From Lentisphaeria bacterium (GTDB lineage Bacteria > Verrucomicrobiota > Lentisphaeria > Oligosphaerales > JAFGRS01), in assembly GCA_016935045.1 (NCBI GenBank), contig JAFGRS010000230.1:1-6423 (forward strand): 6,423 nucleotides of DNA, written 5' to 3'. Under the pieces are notes generated by a model. That model did not search any database. It was not told the DNA's origin and saw only the letters and a list, made by a program, of their open reading frames with translations. Below are positions 1-5,915 of the stretch, one piece after another. Position numbers and translations under genes: made by a program. Within the stretch, counting starts at the first letter, position 1; each line of letters opens with the position of its first letter.

Positions 1-125
1 TCCCTTGGAACAGCCTTCTACGAGGGTAGCGCATTGCGCCTCGTACGGGTCTGGGGAGAGGGACCTACGGAGCTGACATGCGCCCAGTGCAGAGGCAGGC
101 ATGTTTCAGGATCGGCGCCCGAGTC

Positions 126-207
126 CCCGTCCCCCGTACCGGCCGGCGCCCTCGACGGCCGATCCTTCCCGTCCCCTGTACCGGCCGGCGCCCTCGACGG
201 CCGATCC
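126..207. repeat. Two-copy tandem repeat, 42-bp period
   Basis: Positions 126-165 and 168-207 are identical at 39 of 40 bases (the single difference is C135 versus T177) and include a perfect 30-bp match (136-165 and 178-207). The repeat core begins GTACCGGCCGGC, which recurs once more at 258-269; the shorter word GTACCGG also occurs at 241-247. A third full unit is not present. The repeat is noncoding as far as I can see, and 42 bp is in-frame, so open frames pass through it without being evidence of a gene. Confidence 0.9.
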
Positions 208-273
208 CCTTCCGGGATGGTGCGCGGAGGGCCGCGCCCTGTACCGGGATTCCGGCTGTACCGGCCGGCCTTG

Positions 274-578
274 CCATTGGGGTCGGACCACTGGAACGTA
301 TTGCAGAACAGTGAACTACGGCAGATCCCAGGCCTCTGGGACGCCCTAAAGGCCTGCTTTTGGCCCCCAAACGGGCGGGACAAGCCCAGGCCTGCGCGGG
401 ACCCCCGCACGGGAGACAGTCCCCGACGCGAGCGCCGAGTCGCTAAGGGCCCGCGCGGAAATAACTTCCCATTTTGCTGCAGGCGATCCCGGTTCCTGGC
501 AAGGCGTGAGCGCAGCGGGCGTACCCGCAGTGGTACGTCCCGAGCGAACAACGCCGCCAGGGAGAGGGAGCGGCGCAG
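274..578 (+). repeat. Composite structured element, copy A (plus orientation)
   Basis: Copy A has three blocks in order: the 17-bp word CCATTGGGGTCGGACCA (274-290), a 34-bp block (443-476) containing AAATAACTTC, and a long hairpin (477-578). Each block recurs in the same order, on the opposite strand, in copy B at 592-825. The blocks are separated by 152 bp here and 88 bp in copy B, so the spacer between the first two is not conserved, whereas the second block and the hairpin core keep nearly identical spacing (22-23 nt to the shared GCAAGGC). Outer limits are set only by the shared segments. It may be an interspersed noncoding element, either mobile or RNA-encoding; I do not recognise a named family. 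Confidence 0.65.
477..578 (+). ncRNA. Putative structured hairpin of copy A
   Basis: About 102 nt fold into one long imperfect hairpin with stems 477-480/575-578, 484-490/566-572 (one mismatch), 493-500/556-563, 503-506/552-555 and apical 517-525/532-540 closing a CGCAGT loop, roughly 31 pairs by hand. Two pairs are G-U only on the plus strand (G519-U538, U494-G562), which fits an RNA read in this orientation. The AA bulge at 501-502 and the segment AAGGCGTGAG are shared with copy B. It could equally be a DNA hairpin; no promoter or terminator was found. Confidence 0.45.
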
Positions 579-591
579 CCCTTCGGGGCGA

Positions 592-682
592 GGCGGCGCA
601 CAGCCATCCGCTGCGTTACTCGTCGGTTACATACCTCAGGGTATGCGCCCTCCTCGTGCCTTGCGGATGACCATGCGGCGCC
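592..682 (-). ncRNA. Putative structured hairpin of copy B
   Basis: Read on the minus strand, positions 682-670 pair with 604-592 (12 of 13, with three G-U pairs), 669-663 (CATCCGC) pair perfectly with 611-605 (GCGGATG), and 646-640 (GCATACC) pair with 635-629 (GGTATGT) around a CTGA loop. The internal loops hold AAGGCACGAG and CGACGAGTAACGC, closely matching copy A, while the stems flanking them have different sequences. The G-U pairs exist only on this strand, so an RNA in the sense direction of the ThuA-HEAT gene is the natural reading. Confidence 0.45.
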
Positions 683-825
683 GCGCCAAAATGTGAAGTT
701 ATTTTCGTGCGGACCCTAAAGGCCCCATTCCCAGGCAGAAACTGCGGCTTTAAGGCCGATTCCGGCTCCTGATTCGGAGTTAATATCCTTGCCCCGAAGT
801 GTTTGCGTTGGTCCGACCCCAATGG
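592..825 (-). repeat. Composite structured element, copy B (minus orientation)
   Basis: This is the inverted partner of copy A. It reads on the minus strand from the 17-bp word (825-809, identical to copy A) through the 34-bp block (720-687, 28 of 34 identical) into a hairpin (682-592). It begins 34 bp past the stop codon of the ThuA-HEAT gene in the sense direction, so read-through transcription of that gene would place this element in the mRNA 3' end. The divergence from copy A means it is not a recent duplication. Confidence 0.65.
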
Positions 826-859
826 ACCTCACTCGCGGTTCTCCCGTGCATCGTCCCGG

Positions 860-3800
860 CTACGGATCCTGCGGCGGCTCGGGCTGGATCAGCAGTTCCG
901 GCAAGGGCGTCCCCTTGGCCGGCCGGATACGTGCGCACATTCCCCAGTGTCCCCCGATCTGGGTGACTTTGACCAGCAGGCTGTTCCAGCCGGCCTGGAA
1001 CGTGACGTCCGCCTTGTCCGCGGCCGGCTTCACGGCCCGCCGGGCATCGTTCCGGTGCACCAGGGCTCCGTTGAGCCAGACCTTGACGCCGTCGTCGCTG
1101 CCCAGCTCCAAGGTCGCCTTCGTTGGGTCAGGGACATGGACGTGCGTGCGCACGTACGCGACCCGGTTGGTCCCGCCGAGGACCTTCTCGAGATTGACCA
1201 CCCAACCCGCCTTCGCATCCTTCCCCGCCTGCACCGGCACCCAGGACACCGAATCCGGGTCGCTCTCGGGTGGAAACACCTCCTCGAACAGCTTCTCCGG
1301 CGCCACGGCCGTTTCGCCGAAGGGCCCGCAGAGCTGCCAGTCCACCAGCCAGCCCTCCTCGACGTCGGGCCCCCGCATGGCCTCGATGATTCTGCCGCGT
1401 GTCGCGTCATCGAGGGGCAGGTCGAGGAGTCGGCGCAGGGAGGCCGCGGTGCGGGCGGCGCGGCCTCTCGGCACCCGGGCGGCGGCGCTCACGGCGGCGG
1501 CGACCGCGGCGGCACGCAGCTCTTCCCGGTTCGCCAGCTCGACGGCCAGGTCCACCGCGCCGGGGTCCGCCAGATTCCCGAGTCCGGCCAGGACCTGGTT
1601 GGCTTCGCCGGGCGCGGGCGTCAGGTCGAGGGCCTCCCGGAAGAGGGTGAGCGTTTCAGCGGCGGGGCGTTCCGAGGGCACGCCGAGGAGTCGGACGTAG
1701 CCCCGGAAGGCAAGGGTCTTCCGGGTCGTATCGGCGGCGGTTTCGACGCTGCTCCGCAGGGCCGGCAGGGCATCCGGGGTACTCCAGGCGGCCAATGCCC
1801 GCATGGCTGCTTCGGAGACCTCGGCTTCGGGGCTGTTCCGGGCCTGGGCCACCGCTTCGAGGGCACGTGTGCCCCCGAGTTGGGCGAGCACGCGGAGGGC
1901 GGCGGCACGGGCTGCAGGTCCCGCCGGCTCTACGGCGGCCAGGAGAGCGCCCACGCGCTTCGCGTCGTCCGCTTCCCGACCGAGGCAACGCGCCAACGCC
2001 CCCTCGGCGGCCGAACTCTCCTTGCCCGAGACCGCCGCCGGGAAGCGCAGCAACAGCGCCTCGGCATGGCTTGCCGGGGCGAGAGTTCCCAGGGCACGCC
2101 ACGACTCGATCCGCAGTCCCTCGTCCTCGGCCCCCAGCCACTCGGTCAAGGCCCCCACGCTCTCGACGCATTGGCGTTCGGCCAGCAGCGGCACCAGCGC
2201 CGTCCGTTCGGCAGCAGGAAGCTCCCCGAGAGCCGCCAGCAGGGTCTCGTCCACCCCCGCTCCGGAGAACCCGGCCAATGCCTCCCGCGCCAGAGACGCC
2301 ACGGCGGGATCGGCGTGCGCCCGCACCAACAGCGGCACGGCACGGGGATCCCCCAGCTCCGCCAGGGCGCGCAGGGCAGCCGACCGCACACCCATGTCGG
2401 CACTGCCGGCCTCTGATGCGATGGCCTCGAAGGCCCCCGCCTCGCCGCGCCGCCCGAGGGCCGCCAGGACGCGCGCGCGGCAGCCTGGCGCGAGTGCCGG
2501 CAGTCGGTCTGCCAGCCGTGCCGCAATCTCCTCTCCCGGCATCTCGGCCAGCATGGCTTCGCCCAGGGCCGCCTGGCGTTCACCCTCGGCCATGAAGGCA
2601 AGCACATCGCCAAGAGCTTCGGCCCGGAGCAGGCGGGTCAGCCCCGCCAGGGCCGCGGACCGCACATGCAGCGGGGCGCCCGGGTCCTCGAGCACTGCTC
2701 GGTACAGGGCCAGGGCCTGATCCCGGCTGCCCTCGCCTGCCGCAGCCCCGGCACAGGCCAGGCGGGCATCCCGGACGGCCGCCGCGTTCGTGTCCGTAAC
2801 AGCCAGCTCCAGCAGGGCCGGGGCCGCCGCCAGCCCCATCCCGCCCAGGGCCCGAACGGCGGTCGTGGCCGTGGGGCCATCCGCGGCGGCGGCCAGGCCG
2901 ACCAGTTCCGGTATGGCGGCAACATCCCGGCGCCGCGCCAATGCCTTGAGCACCGGCAGACGCGCCACGCCCTCCAGCCGTTCGAGGGAGGTGCGCAGTG
3001 CCTCGCCCGCCGCGGGGACGGGCATTTCGGCCAGGATGTGTGCCGCCAGCGTCGACAGAGTTGGGTCTGCCAGAGCCATGCCCAAGGGAGCAATGGCTCT
3101 CTCGCCGCCCACGACGAGGAGGAGACGGCAGGCGGCATCCCTCCCCTCCGCCGTCGCGGCGGGGTCTTCGAGCACCTCGATCAGGCGCGCCTCAATGGCC
3201 GGATGCTCCTCCGGCGGCGACGTCCGCACCAGGTCCCACGCGGCATGCAGCGCCGCGCGGTCGCTTCCCGCGGCGAGGGTCCGGAGTTCGGCCAGGGGAT
3301 CGGAGGGGCCCTTTGCCGGAGGGACGGCCGCCCCGGTCCCGGCCGCCACGCTGGGACGGTCGTCCACCACCAGGTCACCAAGCGCATACTGGATGCCCGC
3401 CAGGTAGTGTGCCAAAATGGCCGGCTCCAGGAAGACCTCCGGGTTGTGGCCAAGACTGCAGTAGAACACCCGCCCCCGGCCCTCCCGCCGCAGCCAACTG
3501 ATGCCGAAATCTCCGTCCGTGCGGTGCATCCGGGAGGCATCCACGGCGGCGGTGGCGGCATCCGTCAGGTCCAGGCTCAGCAGCACGCGGTGCGTCTCCC
3601 GCGAGTAGGGCCCCTTGATCTGGTAGATTTCGTCCCGGATGCGGAACCCCTTGCCGCCGAAGGAGAGGTTGAGGGGGTGGGTCGGGTCGTCGATCTTGAC
3701 GGCCCACGTCCCCCGGGCCGTCCACGGGTGCCCGTCGAACTGGCCTCCGATCAGGGCCACACCTTCCGGCCAGGAAGGAAAGTTGTCCGTCGCGGCATGG

Positions 3801-4291
3801 CTCCCGATGAGGCCCTTGCCTCCCCGCACGAAGTCCATCAGGGCCAGCCTGTGGGCCGGGTCCGTGAAGGCCAGCCGCGTGGTGTTGTTGAGCAGCACGG
3901 CGTCGTAGACCGCCAGGTTCTCGGCGGCGAAGGCCGACATCTCCGTGCTCTCCTCGGTGGTGAACGCCCCCGTGCGCGAGCCCAGCAGGCGGAACGCGGC
4001 GGCGGCCGTGGGAATCACGGCGTGAACCGCACCCTCGCAACGGGAGAATACCAACACGCGCCTCTCCGACGCCGGCCGCGCCGGGGACCGCTCCGGGAGG
4101 GCCGCCTCGATCCGCGCCAAAACCTCCGGAGATGGCGGCACCAGGACCCGACCGCCCGCGCCGGCGGCAGCGCCCTGCAGGCTCCCCAAACCCACCCGGG
4201 CCAGCAACAGCAGCAGGACTCCGCGCACGAAAGGGCGCGACATGCCGCGACGGAACAGAGCGGAATGGGATTGCATCTCGGTGGACTCCAT
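860..4291 (-). CDS. Exported ThuA-domain protein with HEAT repeats and C-terminal beta-sandwich-like domain
   Basis: This large protein has 1143 residues. An arginine-rich start and hydrophobic VLLLLL stretch (about 19-45) look like a Sec signal or membrane anchor, so an extracytoplasmic location is likely. Residues 77-305 are a ThuA-like (trehalose-utilisation type, class I glutamine amidotransferase-like fold) domain, with GSHAATDNFPSWP at 163-175, GGQFDGHPW at 182-190, and the signature RTDGDFGISWLRREGRGRVFYCSLGHNPEVF near 257-287. A Pro/Ala/Gly-rich linker (306-332) leads to alanine- and leucine-rich HEAT-type helical repeats up to about 970, for example VRSAALRALAELGDPRAVPLL at 635-655. 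Residues 983-1122 form a domain with DWQLCGPF, LGSDDGVKVWLNG and GWNSLLVKVTQIGGHWG, a pattern I associate with carbohydrate-binding-like beta-sandwiches in planctomycete-type proteins. The start at 4291 follows AGGAG by 5 nt. The stop TAG is at 860-862. The exact reaction is unknown; family context suggests sugar degradation together with the upstream oxidoreductase. Confidence 0.9.
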   Translation of the reverse strand: MESTEMQSHSALFRRGMSRPFVRGVLLLLLARVGLGSLQGAAAGAGGRVLVPPSPEVLARIEAALPERSPARPASERRVLVFSRCEGAVHAVIPTAAAAFRLLGSRTGAFTTEESTEMSAFAAENLAVYDAVLLNNTTRLAFTDPAHRLALMDFVRGGKGLIGSHAATDNFPSWPEGVALIGGQFDGHPWTARGTWAVKIDDPTHPLNLSFGGKGFRIRDEIYQIKGPYSRETHRVLLSLDLTDAATAAVDASRMHRTDGDFGISWLRREGRGRVFYCSLGHNPEVFLEPAILAHYLAGIQYALGDLVVDDRPSVAAGTGAAVPPAKGPSDPLAELRTLAAGSDRAALHAAWDLVRTSPPEEHPAIEARLIEVLEDPAATAEGRDAACRLLLVVGGERAIAPLGMALADPTLSTLAAHILAEMPVPAAGEALRTSLERLEGVARLPVLKALARRRDVAAIPELVGLAAAADGPTATTAVRALGGMGLAAAPALLELAVTDTNAAAVRDARLACAGAAAGEGSRDQALALYRAVLEDPGAPLHVRSAALAGLTRLLRAEALGDVLAFMAEGERQAALGEAMLAEMPGEEIAARLADRLPALAPGCRARVLAALGRRGEAGAFEAIASEAGSADMGVRSAALRALAELGDPRAVPLLVRAHADPAVASLAREALAGFSGAGVDETLLAALGELPAAERTALVPLLAERQCVESVGALTEWLGAEDEGLRIESWRALGTLAPASHAEALLLRFPAAVSGKESSAAEGALARCLGREADDAKRVGALLAAVEPAGPAARAAALRVLAQLGGTRALEAVAQARNSPEAEVSEAAMRALAAWSTPDALPALRSSVETAADTTRKTLAFRGYVRLLGVPSERPAAETLTLFREALDLTPAPGEANQVLAGLGNLADPGAVDLAVELANREELRAAAVAAAVSAAARVPRGRAARTAASLRRLLDLPLDDATRGRIIEAMRGPDVEEGWLVDWQLCGPFGETAVAPEKLFEEVFPPESDPDSVSWVPVQAGKDAKAGWVVNLEKVLGGTNRVAYVRTHVHVPDPTKATLELGSDDGVKVWLNGALVHRNDARRAVKPAADKADVTFQAGWNSLLVKVTQIGGHWGMCARIRPAKGTPLPELLIQPEPPQDP

Positions 4292-4523
4292 CGTGACTCC
4301 TGCCGGACCCGCCGGGCGCCGGCTCCACGCGCACTCGGCTTCGGCAGCCCTGATCCGGACGGGCCTTCGCCGAGCCGCCAACGCCCCAACCGATTCCGTC
4401 GCGATCCAACTCGCCCACGATCGTACAGGCTGGGCAGGGTCGGCTGCGCCTACGCCGTGCACTCCCGCGAGCCGGCCGATGGCGTGTCCCTTCGCGTGTT
4501 TCGCGGTCCACGAATGGCTCAGG
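4292..4523 (-). other. Intergenic gap upstream of the ThuA-HEAT gene
   Basis: These 232 bp lie between the Gfo/Idh/MocA stop and the ThuA-HEAT start. Apart from the ribosome binding site I see no convincing -10/-35 pair, no strong hairpin with a T run, and no small ORF with a Shine-Dalgarno sequence. The length leaves room for a separate promoter for the downstream gene, but none can be pointed to. Confidence 0.4.
4297..4301 (-). promoter_or_regulatory. Ribosome binding site of the ThuA-HEAT gene
   Basis: On the minus strand AGGAG is followed by TCACG and ATG at 4291. This favours 4291 over the open in-frame extension to 4462, whose extra 57 residues are arginine-rich and unlike any domain, and over the internal ATG at 4243, which has no Shine-Dalgarno sequence. 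Confidence 0.75.
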
Positions 4524-5828
4524 TCAGATCAGCCACTCTCCTCGCAGCGGGCGGGACAGCATCCGATTGGCTTCGGGGTCGCCAACGAAGGTCTCGCGGT
4601 CGGGATCCCAGGTCAGTTCACGCCCCAGCAGCATGGCGATGTTGCCGAGGTGGCAGACGCTCGCCGAGCGGTGCCCGATCTCGGGCGGGGCCACGGTCTC
4701 GCGCCGGGTCGCCACGCACTGCAGGAAGTTGTCGTGGTGACTGGCGCTCCGGTAGAGGTGCACTTCGTCGGGACCGAACTCCGTCTTGAGCAGGGACTTG
4801 GGCTCGGCGTCGATGCGCCGGCGGCTGACGCACACCCAGCCCTCCGTGCCCTCGAAACGGACCCCGTTCTCGCCGTCGTCCCGGCAGGTCAGGGTCACTC
4901 CGTTCGCATAGCGGTACTCGACCACGAAACGGGTGGCCACGTCGAACAGCCCCGAGGTGGGGAATTCTCCCTTGCCTCGGACCGCCACCGGGCCGGAGCA
5001 CTCCATGCCCATGCCCCACTGGGCGATGTCGTTGTGGTGCGCACCCCAGTCGGTCATCTTGCCGCCGCTGTAGTCCCGGATCCAGCGGAATGTCCCGTGG
5101 CAGCGCTTGGCGGTGTACGGCGCCCAGGGGGCAGGCCCCAGCCAGAAATCGTAGTCGAACCCGTCCGGCACCGGCATGGTGGGTTCGGCAGCGCAGGAAG
5201 GCGCCTGACCGATCCGCGTCTCGACCCGCCGCAGCTCGCCAATGCGCCCGTTGCGCACCAATTCACAGGCGAAACGGAAGTTGCGCCCGGAACGCTGCTG
5301 GGAACCCGTCTGCAGGACACGACCATAGCGCCGCGCCGTCTCCACCAGCGTCCGACCCTCGGCGATGGTCAGCGTCAGAGGCTTCTCGCAGTAGACATCC
5401 TTGCCCGCCCGCATGGCCGCGGCGGCAATGGGCACGTGCCAATGATCCGGGGTACACACGGCCACGAGGTCCACCTCGGGACGAGCCAGGGCCTCGCGGA
5501 AATCCCCGTAGACCGCGCAGTCGTCGCAGGAGTCCTTGCCGAGACGGGTGGCGCAGTTCCGGTCCACCGTCTCCTTGCGGGTCACGGCACGGGCGCGGTC
5601 GACGTCACACACCGCCACCACCCAGGTCCGCGGATCGCTCGAGAAGAAGGCCGTGTGCCCCCGGGAGATGTTGCCGCAACCCACAATCGCCACGTTCAGG
5701 CGCCCGTTCGCCCCGGGCTCCCCCCCCGCGCCCAGGACCCGCCCCGGAACCAGCAATGGAAACGCCACCCCCCCGGCATACCCCAGGAACCCACGGCGCG
5801 ACAGACCGGACCGCACACCTTCGCTCAT
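4524..5828 (-). CDS. Tat-exported Gfo/Idh/MocA family oxidoreductase
   Basis: This is a 434-residue NAD(P)-dependent oxidoreductase of the glucose-fructose oxidoreductase / inositol dehydrogenase family, likely acting on a sugar, polyol or glycoside outside the cytoplasmic membrane; the substrate cannot be read from the sequence. The N-terminus carries a twin-arginine signal (SRRGFLGYAGG, Arg11-Arg12) followed by a hydrophobic stretch to about residue 35. The Rossmann fold follows, with nucleotide-binding GCGNIS at 50-55, an acidic VCDVD strand end, and the family's EKP motif at 148-150. The C-terminal substrate domain has DWGAHHNDIAQW at 260-271, with candidate active-site His264 and His265, then HHDNFLQ at 364-370 and GHRSASVCHLGNIA at 385-398. 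The length is usual for exported members. The start at 5828 is chosen because GGAGGG lies 7 nt upstream and the Tat signal begins right after it; a longer in-frame version from 5903 would add 25 residues ahead of the signal. It shares strand and direction with the downstream ThuA-HEAT gene, which suggests a common pathway. Confidence 0.93.
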   Translation of the reverse strand: MSEGVRSGLSRRGFLGYAGGVAFPLLVPGRVLGAGGEPGANGRLNVAIVGCGNISRGHTAFFSSDPRTWVVAVCDVDRARAVTRKETVDRNCATRLGKDSCDDCAVYGDFREALARPEVDLVAVCTPDHWHVPIAAAAMRAGKDVYCEKPLTLTIAEGRTLVETARRYGRVLQTGSQQRSGRNFRFACELVRNGRIGELRRVETRIGQAPSCAAEPTMPVPDGFDYDFWLGPAPWAPYTAKRCHGTFRWIRDYSGGKMTDWGAHHNDIAQWGMGMECSGPVAVRGKGEFPTSGLFDVATRFVVEYRYANGVTLTCRDDGENGVRFEGTEGWVCVSRRRIDAEPKSLLKTEFGPDEVHLYRSASHHDNFLQCVATRRETVAPPEIGHRSASVCHLGNIAMLLGRELTWDPDRETFVGDPEANRMLSRPLRGEWLI

Positions 5829-5835
5829 CCTCGTA

Positions 5836-5841
5836 CCCTCC
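5836..5841 (-). promoter_or_regulatory. Ribosome binding site of the Gfo/Idh/MocA gene
   Basis: On the minus strand the sequence reads GGAGGG, then 7 nt, then ATG at 5828. This strong Shine-Dalgarno match at normal spacing decides the start and favours it over an in-frame upstream ATG at 5903. Confidence 0.8.
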
Positions 5842-5915
5842 GCAGGGCGGGCAAACCACGTCACCACAACCCTGCCACGCGAGTTTCCGGATACGCCCGG
5901 CACGTCCGAGGGCAG

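Larger units (their letters stand above)
1..859. other. Gene-free, repeat- and hairpin-rich region
   Basis: No reading frame here looks coding. The open frames on both strands are arginine- and proline-rich, lack Shine-Dalgarno sequences, and run across tandem and inverted repeats that explain their shared peptide words (for example SDPNG on both strands). The contents are a small hairpin at 19-45 (TACGAG/CTCGTA enclosing GCGC-ATT-GCGC), a tandem repeat at 126-207, and two inverted copies of a structured element that fill roughly 274-825. Short simple hairpins also occur in the left copy at 326-341 (TCCCAG/CTGGGA), 359-371 (TTTGG/CCAAA) and 396-408 (GCGGG/CCCGC). No T-rich intrinsic terminator is evident downstream of the ThuA-HEAT stop. 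Confidence 0.7.

Noticed and set aside
126..207. Tandem repeat considered as a CRISPR array
   Set aside because: The two units abut almost without spacer (2 bp) and there are only two copies; no cas genes are present.
18..551. Minus-strand open frame of 177 codons in the left region
   Set aside because: Same reasons: it is antisense to the repeats, has low-complexity arginine/proline content and no start signal.
578..589. GCCC-TTCG-GGGC mini-hairpin considered as a terminator
   Set aside because: Only four pairs and no T run on either side. It overlaps the base of hairpin A by one base and lies between the two larger hairpins.
34..696. Plus-strand open frame of 220 codons in the left region
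   Set aside because: It runs through the tandem repeat and both hairpins, has repeat-derived peptide, no Shine-Dalgarno sequence and no recognisable domain.
803..2416. Plus-strand open frame of 537 codons
   Set aside because: It is a shadow of the 3' half of the ThuA-HEAT gene, and its first residues come from the inverted 17-bp word. No family features or ribosome binding site.
4292..4462. N-terminal extension of the ThuA-HEAT protein to an upstream ATG
   Set aside because: The extra 57 residues are basic and featureless, and a good ribosome binding site sits just before 4291, followed by a signal-peptide-like sequence.
2666..4789. Long plus-strand open frame of about 700 codons opposite the ThuA-HEAT gene
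   Set aside because: It is antisense to a clearly coding gene, has an arginine/glycine/proline-rich composition with no domains, and also crosses into the Gfo/Idh/MocA gene. High GC commonly leaves such shadow frames open.
5720..5727. Run of eight C (G on the coding strand) near the signal peptide of the oxidoreductase, considered as a frameshift site
   Set aside because: The reading frame is continuous across it and joins the Tat signal to the Rossmann fold correctly, so there is no sign of a broken or slippery gene.
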